DNA from: Halanaerobiales bacterium
GTDB lineage: Bacteria; Bacillota; Halanaerobiia; Halanaerobiales; DTU029
NCBI GenBank assembly: GCA_029981855.1
Contig: JARRCS010000005.1
Location: 54,740 to 118,739 of the forward strand
Reading direction: 5' to 3'
DNA: 64,000 bases
The notes under the pieces were generated by a model. That model was not told the origin of the DNA. It did no database searches and saw only the letters and a program-made list of their open reading frames with translations. The position numbers and the translations under genes were made by a program. Below, piece after piece: positions 19,889 to 29,250 of this stretch (position 1 is the stretch's first letter; the number at the start of each line of letters is the position of its first letter).

Positions 19889-21129
19889 TTGATCAATTCC
19901 TTTAAAAAAATGGTATCTTTATTCTGCTGTTTTACCCGGGTATGAATCTGGGTGGGGAGCCCCCATAATTTAATAAACCCGGCCGCAGCTTGATGGTCAA
20001 AACTATCCTCTTCATCATAGGTTGCCAGATCAAACTGATAGAGGGAATAGGGTGATTTACGTCCAACTACCGTGCACTGACCTTTATATAATTTCAATTT
20101 TACCTCTCCACTTACCTGTTTCTGGGTCTCTTCAATAAAGGCATCCAATGCACTGCGTAGGGGTGAATACCAGAGCCCGTAATAAACAAGTTCAGCATAC
20201 TTTTCGGCAATTATCCTCTTATAATGAGAGGTCTCCCGGTCAAGGGTTAAATCCTCCAGCTGTTGATGGGCCTTAGTTAGAATTTCAGCTGCTGGAGCCT
20301 CGTAAATTTCCCTTGATTTGATTCCGACCAGCCTGTTCTCAACCATATCTATTCTCCCGACACCATACTCTGAACCGATCTGGTTTAATTTCTTAACCAG
20401 TTTAACCGGCGAGAGATACTTATTATTTATCTTAACCGGCTCACCCTGTTCAAAGGAAATGGTTAAATAGAGCGGCTCATCGGGGGTTTTTTCCGGTGCC
20501 TTTGTCCACTGGTAGGCATCTGCCGGCGGCTCATTCCAGGGGTCCTCCAGTACGCCACATTCAATGCTTAAACCCCAGAGGTTGCTATCCAGACTGTAAG
20601 GGCTATCCTTGGTAGCCTTAACCGGAATATTATTTTCTTTAGCATAGTCTATCTCTTCATTTCTGGTTTTAAACTCCCATTCCCTTAGGGGGGCTATAAT
20701 CTCCAGTTCGGGATCAAGAGCTCTGAAGGATACATCAAACCTGACCTGGTCATTCCCTTTTCCGGTACAACCATGAGCGACCGCCTCAGCCCCGTGTTGA
20801 TGGGCAATCTCTACCATCTTTTTAACAATCAGGGGTCTGGAGAGGGCGGTAGCCAGGGGGTATTTCCCCTCATAGAGGGCATTTGCCTTCAGTGATTTAA
20901 AAACATAGTCTTTAATAAACTCTTCCTGAACATCATCAATATAAACCTTACTGGCACCTGTCTTAAATGCCTTTTCCTCCACCTGGGACCAGTCAACAAT
21001 TCCTATTTGTCCGACATCGGCCGAGTAGGTTATGATCTCGGCATTATACTTCTCCTTCAACCATTTAATAGCAACAGAGGTATCCAGACCACCTGAATAA
21101 GCTAAAACAATCTTATTAATCTTCTTCAT
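19885..21129 (-). CDS. argG: Argininosuccinate synthase
   Basis: Joins citrulline and aspartate using ATP. The 414-residue enzyme has the PP-loop VLAYSGGLDTSVAIKWL at the N terminus, AVAHGCTGKGNDQVRF near 115, and KDSPYSLDSNLWGLSIECG. ATG 21129 has GGAGG 9 bases upstream; the alternative ATG 21135 would sit only 3 bases from it. Follows carB with a spacer of 75 bases that contains the left end of the interspersed repeat. Confidence 0.96.
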   Translation of the reverse strand: MKKINKIVLAYSGGLDTSVAIKWLKEKYNAEIITYSADVGQIGIVDWSQVEEKAFKTGASKVYIDDVQEEFIKDYVFKSLKANALYEGKYPLATALSRPLIVKKMVEIAHQHGAEAVAHGCTGKGNDQVRFDVSFRALDPELEIIAPLREWEFKTRNEEIDYAKENNIPVKATKDSPYSLDSNLWGLSIECGVLEDPWNEPPADAYQWTKAPEKTPDEPLYLTISFEQGEPVKINNKYLSPVKLVKKLNQIGSEYGVGRIDMVENRLVGIKSREIYEAPAAEILTKAHQQLEDLTLDRETSHYKRIIAEKYAELVYYGLWYSPLRSALDAFIEETQKQVSGEVKLKLYKGQCTVVGRKSPYSLYQFDLATYDEEDSFDHQAAAGFIKLWGLPTQIHTRVKQQNKDTIFLKELIK

Positions 21130-21176
21130 CCTCATTTCCTCCTTAAAAGTATTTTAATGGCAATTAATTTTTGTAA

Positions 21177-21219
21177 CAACTGCAAATAGATGTTGTAGAG
21201 ATGTTTAGAAATTTTTGTT
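21177..21219. repeat. Interspersed repeat, copy 3 (left end only) overlapping the carB 3' end
   Basis: CTGCAAATAGATGTTGTAGA then GATGTTTAGAAATTTTTG match the left end of the family. The carB stop codon at 21205 and its last residues fall inside the repeat. Confidence 0.8.
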
Positions 21220-24200
21220 ATTATACTGATCCAGTGAATAGACTTTTATCTTCTTCCCGTTTTTCTTCTCCTGTAAGACCCTGAGGACTACCTTGACCGT
21301 ATCTAAAGAGGTATAACAGGGAATATTAAATTCAACAGCAGTACGCCGCAACTGAAAACCCTCTCTTCCTGCAACCTTACCTCTGGTAGGGGTATTAATA
21401 AGCATCTTGACCTCATTTTTATTTATCTCCTTAAAGGATCTTATTATCTCCTTGACCGTAACACCATTATCTCTAAAAAACTTGCCGGTGTTAGCCGTAG
21501 CCAGAATAGAATAACCAAGCCTGCTAAACTCCCGGGCCAGCTCTAAACCTTCATTCTTGTCTCTGTCTGCCAGGGAAAAGAGGATATTTGACCCGTCAGG
21601 CAGATTAAAATTAGCTGAGAGCAGCCCTTTATATACTGCTCCTTCCAGGGTTCTATCCGTCCCCAGTACCTCCCCGGTCGACTTCATCTCCGGTGTCAGG
21701 TGAATATCGACCCCGAGTAGTTTATCAAAGGAAAAGACGGGAACCTTGACCGATATTAAGTCTGAAGGCGGCAGTAAGCCCTTATATTCTGTGAGATCAG
21801 TGAGTTTTTTACCCAGCATAATCTTCACAGCCCAGTTAACCATCGGGATACCCGTAACCTTGCTTAGAATGGGTACCGTCCTGCTGGCCCTTGGATTAAC
21901 CTCCAGCACATAAATATTACCTACCTCATCAATTACAAACTGAATATTAATTAAACCTTTTATCCTCATACTGCTTACAATCTTCCTCGTATATATAACA
22001 AGCTGTTCAGTAACCCTCTTACTAAGGCTCTGGGCCGGATAGACTGCCATACTATCGCCAGAGTGAACCCCCGCCCTCTCAATATGTTCCATAATGCCCG
22101 GAATCAGCACCTCCTCGCCATCGGCTATGGCATCTACCTCAACCTCCTTACCGAAGATGTAACGATCAATTAATACGGGGTGCTGGGGAGAGATCTTTAC
22201 CGCCTCCTCCAGGTAGAGCTTTAGTTCTCTTTCATTGGAGACGATCTCCATTCCCCTTCCGCCCAGCACAAAGGAGGGTCTGACCAGAGCGGGGTAACCG
22301 ACCTTTTCCGTAAAGGCCAGTGCCTCCTCAAGATTATAGGCAGTGTATCCAACCGGGGTAGGTATGCCTTCAGAGGTTAATAAACGGTTAAAGAGTTTCC
22401 GGTCTTCTGCCAGATTAATACTATCCAGATCAGTCCCCAGAATATCTACACCGGCCCTGGTCAACGGCTCGGCTAAATTAATTGCCGTCTGGCCGCCGAA
22501 CTGCAGGATAACACCTTTGATCCCTTCCCTGTCAATTATATTTAAGACATATTCCTCGGTTAAAGGCTCAAAATATAGCTTATCGGCCGTATCAAAATCC
22601 GTGCTGACGGTCTCAGGGTTATTATTTACTATGATTGCCTCTATACCTTCCTCCTGCAGGGCCTTAACTGCATGTACGCTACTATAGTCAAACTCAATAC
22701 CCTGGCCGATACGGATCGGCCCTGAACCAACAACCAGAATCTTTCGGCCTTCCCTCAGCTCTACCTCGTCTTCTTCCTCATAGGTAGAGTAGTAATAAGG
22801 GGTTTCAGCTGCAAATTCCGAGGCGCAGGTATCAACCATCTTAAAGACGGGTTTCATTCCGGCCTTTAATCTGAGAGTCCTTACATCGGCAGGGGTCATC
22901 TCAAGGTAATGGGCGAGCATTCTGTCACTGAAACCTAGTTTTTTAGCCTTTTTCAGTAAGAGATAATCATTAGCTGTTATCTCAGCCCTCTTTTCAAGCA
23001 AATTTGCTGTCATCTCCGCAATCTCGGCCAGTTTATATAAATAAAAGAGATCAATACCGGTCCAGTGATGAATCTCTTCCGGGGAGATATTATTAAATAA
23101 GGCCTGAATGATGAGAAAAATTCTGTTGTCTTCAGCCTGCTGAATTCTTTCTTTAAGTTGCTCCCTGTCAACTACCTTATCTATTGCCGGTAGTTTTAAA
23201 TCCAGTGATTCAATTGCTTTGAGAAAGGACTCGGCAAAATTCCTACCAATGGCCATCACCTCACCCGTAGCCTTCATCTGGGTACCCAGTCTCCTGTTAC
23301 CCTGACTAAATTTATCAAAAGGCCAGCGGGGTATCTTGGTTACCACATAGTCAAGGGCCGGTTCAAAACAGGCATAGGTCCTGCCGGTAACCTCATTCTT
23401 GATTTCATCCAGGTGCAAACCCAGGGCTATTTTAGCTGAAACCTGGGCAATAGGATAGCCGGTCGCTTTGGAGGCAAGGGCACTGGAACGGCTAACTCTT
23501 GGGTTGACTTCAATAATGTAGTACTCATCGCTTTCCGGATTTAAAGCAAACTGAATATTACAGCCACCCTCAATCTTTAAAGCCCTGATAATCTTTAGCG
23601 AAACAGAGCGCAAGAGGTGGTATTCCTTATCTGTCAGGGTCTGACTGGGGGCTACCACTATACTATCCCCGGTATGCACCCCTACCGGATCGATATTCTC
23701 CATATTACAGATAGTAATACAGTTATCATTACCGTCTCTGATTACCTCATACTCAATCTCCTTCCAGCCGGAAACACTCTTCTCCAGGATGACCTGGCTG
23801 ATACGGCTCCTCTTTAAGCCTAGTTCAACAGTCGCAAGAAACTGCTCTTTGTTGTAGGCAATCCCGCCCCCGCTTCCTCCCAGGGTATAGGCAGGCCTAA
23901 TGATAACCGGAAAACCTACTCTTTCAATAAATTCTAAAGACTGCTCAATGTTATTAACTATCTCGCTCTCGATTACCGGTTCGCCCAGTTCTTGTAAAAG
24001 CTCCCGGAATAATTTCCTGTCTTCTGCCCGTTTAATAGCCTCCAGATTGGTCCCCAGAAGTTTGACATCATACTTTTTAAGAATACCTGACTCAGCCAGT
24101 TCCACGGCCAGGTTTAGTCCGGTCTGACCACCCAGGGTCGGTAATAAACCATCTGGTTTTTCCAAAGCGATAATTTTACTGACATAGGAGAGGGTTAAGG

Positions 24201-24402
24201 GTTCAAGATAAACCTTATCTGCTATATTACTATCTGTCATAATGGTTGCTGGATTGCTGTTAATAAGAACTACTTCCAATCCCTCTTCTTTTAAAGCCTT
24301 ACAGGCCTGGGTACCTGAATAATCAAATTCAGCCGCCTGGCCGATTATAATGGGTCCGGAACCGATTACTAGTACCTTGTTGATATCTTTTCTTAACGGC
24401 AT
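21205..24402 (-). CDS. carB: Carbamoyl-phosphate synthase large subunit
   Basis: Makes carbamoyl phosphate from ammonia (delivered by CarA), bicarbonate and two ATP. The 1065-residue chain shows the expected duplication: two ATP-grasp halves with [19 protein letters not shown] at the start and [19 protein letters not shown] near 555, two GGQT motifs, and a C-terminal MGS-like allosteric domain (about 935-1050). The final residues NNKNF and the stop come from an interspersed repeat. ATG 24402 has GGGGGAG upstream. Serves both arginine and pyrimidine synthesis. Confidence 0.97.
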   Translation of the reverse strand: MPLRKDINKVLVIGSGPIIIGQAAEFDYSGTQACKALKEEGLEVVLINSNPATIMTDSNIADKVYLEPLTLSYVSKIIALEKPDGLLPTLGGQTGLNLAVELAESGILKKYDVKLLGTNLEAIKRAEDRKLFRELLQELGEPVIESEIVNNIEQSLEFIERVGFPVIIRPAYTLGGSGGGIAYNKEQFLATVELGLKRSRISQVILEKSVSGWKEIEYEVIRDGNDNCITICNMENIDPVGVHTGDSIVVAPSQTLTDKEYHLLRSVSLKIIRALKIEGGCNIQFALNPESDEYYIIEVNPRVSRSSALASKATGYPIAQVSAKIALGLHLDEIKNEVTGRTYACFEPALDYVVTKIPRWPFDKFSQGNRRLGTQMKATGEVMAIGRNFAESFLKAIESLDLKLPAIDKVVDREQLKERIQQAEDNRIFLIIQALFNNISPEEIHHWTGIDLFYLYKLAEIAEMTANLLEKRAEITANDYLLLKKAKKLGFSDRMLAHYLEMTPADVRTLRLKAGMKPVFKMVDTCASEFAAETPYYYSTYEEEDEVELREGRKILVVGSGPIRIGQGIEFDYSSVHAVKALQEEGIEAIIVNNNPETVSTDFDTADKLYFEPLTEEYVLNIIDREGIKGVILQFGGQTAINLAEPLTRAGVDILGTDLDSINLAEDRKLFNRLLTSEGIPTPVGYTAYNLEEALAFTEKVGYPALVRPSFVLGGRGMEIVSNERELKLYLEEAVKISPQHPVLIDRYIFGKEVEVDAIADGEEVLIPGIMEHIERAGVHSGDSMAVYPAQSLSKRVTEQLVIYTRKIVSSMRIKGLINIQFVIDEVGNIYVLEVNPRASRTVPILSKVTGIPMVNWAVKIMLGKKLTDLTEYKGLLPPSDLISVKVPVFSFDKLLGVDIHLTPEMKSTGEVLGTDRTLEGAVYKGLLSANFNLPDGSNILFSLADRDKNEGLELAREFSRLGYSILATANTGKFFRDNGVTVKEIIRSFKEINKNEVKMLINTPTRGKVAGREGFQLRRTAVEFNIPCYTSLDTVKVVLRVLQEKKNGKKIKVYSLDQYNNKNF

Positions 24403-24417
24403 TGTCTCCCCCCTTAG

Positions 24418-25506
24418 CTAAAAATTAACGATCTTCTTAGCCCGGTCCTCCTGTAAAAGATTTATAAAATCCTCAAAAATGCTATGGGAATCAACAGGGC
24501 CCGGGCCAGCTTCCGGATGGTACTGTAGGGAAAACACGGGTAGCTCCTTATGTCTGATTCCTTCTATTGTTCCGTCATTCAAATTCCTGTGGGTCACCTC
24601 TAATCCCGGTAAATGGCTATCCGCAATGGCGTAACCGTGGTTCTGAGTAGTAATAACTATCCTGCCGTTAATTAAATTCTTTACCGGATGGTTACCCCCA
24701 TGATGCCCAAACTTTAGCTTATAGATACTAGCACCGAAGGCTAATCCTAGGAGCTGGTGTCCCAGACAGATTCCGAAGACCGGAGTATAGTTAACCAGTT
24801 TTTTTACCTCCTCCACAACTTCAGGCAAATCCCTCGGATCCCCGGGTCCGTTTGATAAGAGGATACCATCAGGATTATAATCTAAAACCTCCTCAGCGGT
24901 GGTATCATAGGGGACGATAATTAGATCTGCTTCCAGACTCCTTAAATAGCGGAGGATATTATACTTAACGCCAAAATCCATTACTACTATCCTGAAACCC
25001 CTACCGGGAATTCTGGTTGTTCTTTTCAGGCTGACTTCCTTGACCAGTTCTCTCTTTTGCCTTCCCTTTTCCCGGGCCAGGTTCATCAGCTGATTGATAT
25101 CATCATTTTCTGAAGAAATGACCCCGTACATACTCCCTTTTTCCCTGATATATCTGGTTAAAGCCCGTGTATCAATATCTGAGATCCCGATAATCTTCTC
25201 CTTATTTAAATAACCGATAAGGTTGTTTCTGGTCTGCCAGTGGTTCGGTTTAAAACATGCTTCCTTGATAATTAAACCTGCCAGATGGGGTGCATAGGAT
25301 TCCAGGTCCTTGCCGTTAATACCATAATTTCCAATCAGGGGATAGGTTAAGGTAACAAGTTGACCGCGGTAGGATGGATCTGTCAAAATCTCTTCATATC
25401 CGGTCATACTGGTATTAAAAACAACCTCACCCCAGGTGGTTCCTTTCTTCCCAAGGGCAGTACCTTTAAATACCTTCCCATCCTCCAATACCAGGAGAGC
25501 CTGCAT
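24418..25506 (-). CDS. carA: Carbamoyl-phosphate synthase small subunit
   Basis: Glutamine amidotransferase subunit that passes ammonia to CarB. The 362-residue chain has an N-terminal CPSase domain (GKVFKGTALGKKG, MTGYEEILTDPSY) and a C-terminal class I GATase with the nucleophile Cys in FGICLGHQLLG and the His/Glu pair in QYHPEAGPGP. ATG 25506 follows AAGGAGG at 8 bases; the longer frame to 25533 lacks a ribosome site. Located 15 bases upstream of carB. Confidence 0.96.
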   Translation of the reverse strand: MQALLVLEDGKVFKGTALGKKGTTWGEVVFNTSMTGYEEILTDPSYRGQLVTLTYPLIGNYGINGKDLESYAPHLAGLIIKEACFKPNHWQTRNNLIGYLNKEKIIGISDIDTRALTRYIREKGSMYGVISSENDDINQLMNLAREKGRQKRELVKEVSLKRTTRIPGRGFRIVVMDFGVKYNILRYLRSLEADLIIVPYDTTAEEVLDYNPDGILLSNGPGDPRDLPEVVEEVKKLVNYTPVFGICLGHQLLGLAFGASIYKLKFGHHGGNHPVKNLINGRIVITTQNHGYAIADSHLPGLEVTHRNLNDGTIEGIRHKELPVFSLQYHPEAGPGPVDSHSIFEDFINLLQEDRAKKIVNF

Positions 25507-25537
25507 AGTAAATCCTCCTTTTCGTAAGTTCAAGAAT

Positions 25538-26737
25538 CTATTGGTAATTGGCCAGTACTCCCTTAAGCTCGCTTATCATCTGATCGATCTCCGTCTTGCC
25601 GATAATTAATGGAGGAAGAAACCTTAAAGTGTGTTTTCTGACCGCGTTAATTAAAAATCCCCTGGTAAACATAGCCATGGTAACATCCGCGGCCGGGATT
25701 GAATCGGCAAGTTCCAAGGCCAGCATCAAACCTTTACCTCTGACCTCCCTAATTAGATCTAATTCCCTCTGGAGGTCATTTAATCTACCTTTAAAGTACC
25801 TACCTGTTTCCCTGACCTTATCCAGAAAGCCATCTTCCAAAATAACCTCCAGGGTTGTACAGGCAGCCCTGGTAGCCAGGTGATTACCACCGAAGGTTGA
25901 ACCGTGATCACCAGGTTCAAAGGCCCTGGCTACCTCCTCCTTAGCTAAAAAGGCACCGATAGGAACACCCCCACCCAGAGCCTTAGCTAGAGTCAGGATA
26001 TCGGGTTCTACCCCGTAATCCTGATAGGCAAAGAGTGAACCGGTCCGGCCTAACCCGCACTGAATTTCATCAAAGATTAATAGGATTCCCTCCTGAGTGC
26101 ATAACTCTTTCAATCCCTGTAGATACTCTGCAGTGGCCGGGAAAACACCGCCCTCTCCCTGAACGGGTTCGAGCATAATCGCTGCTGTCTCCGAGCCGAT
26201 GGCCTGCTCAACTGCCTCTAAATCGTTAAAGGGAACAGATTTGAATCCCACCGGTAATGGCTGAAAGGGAGTCTGATATTTCTTTTGCCCGGTTGCGGCC
26301 AGGGTTGCCAGGGTACGGCCGTGAAAGGAGTTTTCTGCCGTGATTATTTCATATCTGTTTTCTCCCTTTACCTTGAAATACTTTCTAGCTAATTTGATAG
26401 CCCCCTCATTGGCCTCCGCACCGCTATTGACAAAGAAAACCCTGTCAGCACAGGAGTTGTTTATCAAGAGTTTTTCCAGGTAGGCCTGGGGTTCAATATA
26501 ATAAAGGTTAGAGGTATGGATCATCTTTTTTATCTGCTCCTCCAGGGCAGCTACTAACCGGGGATGGGCGTAACCCAGGGCATTAACCCCGATTCCTGCC
26601 AGAAAATCAATATACTGGCTACCATCCTTACCAAATACCCTGACACCTGTGCCATGATCAATTACAACAGGATAACGCCCGCTAAAGACATTCATAAAAT
26701 ACTTTTTGTCACACTCAATTATCTCTTCAATCTGCAT
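25538..26737 (-). CDS. argD: Acetylornithine aminotransferase
   Basis: Class III PLP aminotransferase that converts N-acetylglutamate semialdehyde to N-acetylornithine. The 399-residue protein has the PLP phosphate-binding NSGAEANEGAIKLAR, FDEIQCGLGRTG, the Schiff-base lysine in LTLAKALGGGVPIGA, and GDHGSTFGGNHLA. The start overlaps the argB end by 11 bases, which implies translational coupling. Could also act on succinyl-diaminopimelate. Confidence 0.94.
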   Translation of the reverse strand: MQIEEIIECDKKYFMNVFSGRYPVVIDHGTGVRVFGKDGSQYIDFLAGIGVNALGYAHPRLVAALEEQIKKMIHTSNLYYIEPQAYLEKLLINNSCADRVFFVNSGAEANEGAIKLARKYFKVKGENRYEIITAENSFHGRTLATLAATGQKKYQTPFQPLPVGFKSVPFNDLEAVEQAIGSETAAIMLEPVQGEGGVFPATAEYLQGLKELCTQEGILLIFDEIQCGLGRTGSLFAYQDYGVEPDILTLAKALGGGVPIGAFLAKEEVARAFEPGDHGSTFGGNHLATRAACTTLEVILEDGFLDKVRETGRYFKGRLNDLQRELDLIREVRGKGLMLALELADSIPAADVTMAMFTRGFLINAVRKHTLRFLPPLIIGKTEIDQMISELKGVLANYQ

Positions 26738-27614
26738 CCTGACTGCTCCCTTCCTTTAAAATCATTGTACCAATTCCCCGGTCGGTAAAGATCTCCAGTA
26801 AAAGGGTATGGGGAATCAGGCCATTCAGGATATGGGTCCTCTTAACACCATTACAGACTGCCTCCATACATCCCTTAACCTTGGGCAACATCCCACCTTT
26901 TATCCTTTCTTCCTCTATCCACCTGATTACTTCCTCGACCGATAGAGCCGATACCCTGCTCTCCTCCTTTCCGGGGTCTGATCTGATTCCGTTGACATCG
27001 GTTAGATAAATCAGCTTTTCTGCCTTCAAAGCAACCGCCAGTTTCCCGGCAACAGTATCGGCATTAATATTAAAGCTTTCCCCCCGGTCATCAACACCTA
27101 TAGGGGCTACCACCGGAAGATAACCGCTATTGATTAATTTGATGAGTAGCTCCGGATTGATCTCCCGTATCTTACCGACATAACCTAAATCGTTACCATC
27201 ATCCAGAATCAGTTTCTCTGCCCTGATCAGACCTCCATCCTTACCGCAGACCCCGACTGCCTGACCGTTCAGCTGATTAATCTGGGCCACTATTTCCTTG
27301 TTCACCTTTCCTGCCAGAACCATCTCCACAAATTCCATTGTCTCCCGGTCTGTAACCCTTAATCCGTTGATAAATTTGCTCTCCTTCTTCAGTAATTTCA
27401 GGGTACTGCTGATGGCAGGACCACCGCCGTGGACAATTACCGGGTTGACTCCGACATATTTTAAAAGGGTAATATCCTCAATAATGTAATTTTTGATCTT
27501 TTCATCTGCCATGATGCTACCACCGTACTTTATGATAAAGGTTTTACCGTAAAACTTCCTTATGTACGGTAGTGCCTCAATCAAGATAGAGGCCTTTTTA
27601 ATTAGCTTCTCCAT
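26727..27614 (-). CDS. argB: Acetylglutamate kinase
   Basis: Phosphorylates N-acetylglutamate, often the feedback-controlled step. The 295-residue amino acid kinase fold has KYGGSIMAD near 26, PVIVHGGGPAIS near 60, NINADTVAGKLAVAL and GGMLPKVKGCMEAV near the C terminus. An N-terminal helix of the kind found in arginine-sensitive hexameric NAGKs seems present (residues 1-20). ATG 27614 has GGAGGGG upstream; the extra residues of the longer frame are non-coding. Confidence 0.95.
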   Translation of the reverse strand: MEKLIKKASILIEALPYIRKFYGKTFIIKYGGSIMADEKIKNYIIEDITLLKYVGVNPVIVHGGGPAISSTLKLLKKESKFINGLRVTDRETMEFVEMVLAGKVNKEIVAQINQLNGQAVGVCGKDGGLIRAEKLILDDGNDLGYVGKIREINPELLIKLINSGYLPVVAPIGVDDRGESFNINADTVAGKLAVALKAEKLIYLTDVNGIRSDPGKEESRVSALSVEEVIRWIEEERIKGGMLPKVKGCMEAVCNGVKRTHILNGLIPHTLLLEIFTDRGIGTMILKEGSSQDAD

Positions 27615-27663
27615 TTCTCCCCTCCTCAAAAAATTAGAATCAATGCTCACTTCCCTTAGCAAT

Positions 27664-27850
27664 AACTACAAATAGATGTTGGAGAGATGTTTGGAAATTT
27701 TTTTATATGACACAAAAAGGAGGTTTCGACTAGATGAACCTTAGAGTCATCACAAAATTTCCTGCGACGCACTCGATGCGCTAGTGCAGAAACTATCCTT
27801 GCGTAACTAAAAAGAAGGTTTCTGCAATCGGAAACATCTATTTGTAGTTT
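27664..27850. repeat. Interspersed inverted-repeat element, copy 4 (long type) inside the arg operon
   Basis: Best full-length copy, about 187 bases. Left ACTACAAATAGATGTT and right AACATCTATTTGTAGT are near-perfect inverted repeats. The interior holds TTTCCTGCGACG and GCGTAACTAAAAAGAAGGTT, shared with 51100-51234. It fills the argC-argB spacer, so it must be transcribed if these genes share an mRNA. Confidence 0.92.
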
Positions 27851-27867
27851 TAAGAAGGAAAATTAAA

Positions 27868-28908
27868 TCAAGGAAATATTCCCGTGGCCTTAAGGCCGGT
27901 ATCTTCCGGAAGACCGAAGATAACATTCATGTTCTGTATCGCCTGCCCGGCCGCACCCTTACCCAGGTTATCGATTGCGGAAATAATGATCACCCTATTG
28001 GTCCGGGAGTCAACCTTTATTCCCAAATGACAGTAATTAGTCCCAACCACATATTTGGTCTGAGGTATTTTTCCCGGCAACACCTGGACAAATCCCCCGG
28101 CCGGATAATATTTAAAATACAGGTTTATCAGTTCTTCTTCAGATATATTAACCTCAAGATCGGCATAGATAGTAGCCAGAATTCCCCTCTTCATCGGTAC
28201 TAGATGGGGAGTAAAGGAAATCTTTATCTCCTTCCCCCCGGGAGAGAATTCCTCCAGGACCGCTTCTATCTCGGATGTATGGCGGTGGCTGGTCACACCG
28301 TAGGGCTTGAGGCTCTCATCAACTTCATTAAAGAGAAGTGGTTCCTTTAAGGCCTTACCGGCACCGCTGACCCCGGACTTGGCATCGATAATAATCGAGT
28401 CCCTTTTGACCACCTCTTCCTTGACCAGCGGAATGAGACCGAGCAGGGAGGCTGTAGGATAACAGCCGGGATTAGCAATCAGGCCGGCCTCTTTGATCTC
28501 TTCCCTCTTTAACTCAACCAGACCGTAGACCGCCTCACGAGCAAGCTCAGGGTAGTTATGTTCCAGTTCATACCAGGATTCATACCTTGAGATATCCCGG
28601 TATCTAAAATCACCGCTGAGATCGATTACCTTAATTCCTAACTGATAAATTTCGGCAACTACCTGCTGGGAAATACCGTGGGGTAGGGCGGTAAAGACCA
28701 GATCCGACCCGGAAATTACCTCCGGATCATAATCCATCAGGGTAAAATCCCCGGCCCCCTTAAACTGAGGATAGATATCAGTTATTCTCCTTCCGGCCTG
28801 GCTATGTGAAACCAGGTTTTTAATCTCCACCTGCGGATGGCGGATTAAAAACCTCAGTAATTCTATTCCGGTATATCCGGTTGCCCCGATAATACTCACT
28901 TTCAGCAT
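27868..28908 (-). CDS. argC: N-acetyl-gamma-glutamyl-phosphate reductase
   Basis: NADPH-dependent reduction of N-acetylglutamyl phosphate. The 346-residue protein starts KVSIIGATGYTGIELLRFL (nucleotide fold) and has the catalytic Cys in IANPGCYPTASLLG near 150. ATG 28908 was chosen because GGAG lies about 11 bases upstream; the frame extends upstream to 28998 through the promoter and operator, which is not coding. First gene of the argC-argB-argD-carA-carB-argG-GNAT-argH operon. Confidence 0.96.
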   Translation of the reverse strand: MLKVSIIGATGYTGIELLRFLIRHPQVEIKNLVSHSQAGRRITDIYPQFKGAGDFTLMDYDPEVISGSDLVFTALPHGISQQVVAEIYQLGIKVIDLSGDFRYRDISRYESWYELEHNYPELAREAVYGLVELKREEIKEAGLIANPGCYPTASLLGLIPLVKEEVVKRDSIIIDAKSGVSGAGKALKEPLLFNEVDESLKPYGVTSHRHTSEIEAVLEEFSPGGKEIKISFTPHLVPMKRGILATIYADLEVNISEEELINLYFKYYPAGGFVQVLPGKIPQTKYVVGTNYCHLGIKVDSRTNRVIIISAIDNLGKGAAGQAIQNMNVIFGLPEDTGLKATGIFP

Positions 28909-28929
28909 TGAATCCAACTCCTTTGCATT

Positions 28930-28959
28930 ATTATACACTTTTTTGTATATATATTCAAG
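28930..28959 (-). promoter_or_regulatory. argC promoter overlapped by an ARG box
   Basis: On the minus strand TTGAAT (28953-28958) and TATAAT (28930-28935) are 17 bases apart, ending 21 bases before the argC ATG. The 18-mer at 28942-28959, read as CTTGAATATATATACAAA, matches 16 of 18 positions of the ArgR/AhrC consensus and covers the -35 element. Binding of an arginine repressor would block this promoter. Confidence 0.75.
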
Positions 28960-28995
28960 TACTTTTTTAAATATTTTTTTAGAAACCCGGAGAAA

Positions 28996-29035
28996 CATAA
29001 AAATACCTTTTTACCAGCGAACTGATAAAAAGGTA
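28996..29035 (-). terminator. Attenuator terminator 2 of the argC leader
   Basis: Arms TACCTTTTTA and TAAAAAGGTA with a 12-base loop on the minus strand, followed by TTTTTATGTTT. Lies after the second PyrR-like loop and before the argC promoter. Confidence 0.8.
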
Positions 29036-29051
29036 ATAGGAATTTTATTTA

Positions 29052-29092
29052 CCTCTCCTCCTTACCAGCCTCACCGGACCGATTTCAAGGGC
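29052..29092 (-). promoter_or_regulatory. PyrR-binding-loop-like element 2
   Basis: The minus strand reads GGTCCGGTGAGGCTGGTAAG then GAGG, which closely matches the PyrR binding loop of Bacillus pyr leaders (a TCC.G.GAGGCT.G.AAGG core). Flanking CCTT and AAGG can pair. Followed by terminator 2. Confidence 0.75.
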
Positions 29093-29093
29093 G

Positions 29094-29126
29094 AAAAAAA
29101 AACCTCCTTACTAACCAGCAAGAAGG
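29094..29126 (-). terminator. Attenuator terminator 1 of the argC leader
   Basis: On the minus strand CCTTCTTGCT and AGTAAGGAGG pair over ten positions (with G-U pairs) around loop GGTT, followed by nine T. Lies between the two PyrR-like loops. Confidence 0.8.
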
Positions 29127-29149
29127 AATATAGCGATAAGAAAAATAAA

Positions 29150-29191
29150 TAACTCCTTTTCTAATCTCACTGGACTAGTTTAAAAGGACCT
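29150..29191 (-). promoter_or_regulatory. PyrR-binding-loop-like element 1
   Basis: The minus strand reads AGTCCAGTGAGATTAGAAAA then GGAG. The TCCAG.GAG...AG.AAAGG pattern resembles the PyrR loop and is flanked by pairing CCTTTT / AAAAGG and CTA / TAG. A weaker match than element 2. Confidence 0.6.
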
Positions 29192-29206
29192 TATTAATTT
29201 TAATTA

Positions 29207-29236
29207 AATATATCAGAAATGTGCAGCATTTGTCAA
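29207..29236 (-). promoter_or_regulatory. Upstream promoter of the argC leader
   Basis: TTGACA (29231-29236) and TATATT (29207-29212), spacing 18, on the minus strand. Transcription from here passes both PyrR-like loops and both terminators before argC. It starts only about 15 bases after the MFS gene boundary, leaving little room for other signals. Confidence 0.65.
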
Positions 29237-29250
29237 GAAAAAATTTGTAC

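Noticed and set aside
28909..28998. N-terminal extension of ArgC up to 28998
   Set aside because: The extension runs through the promoter, ARG box and ribosome site and is rich in Lys/Phe/Tyr codons from AT-rich DNA; ArgC homologues start at the 28908 ATG.
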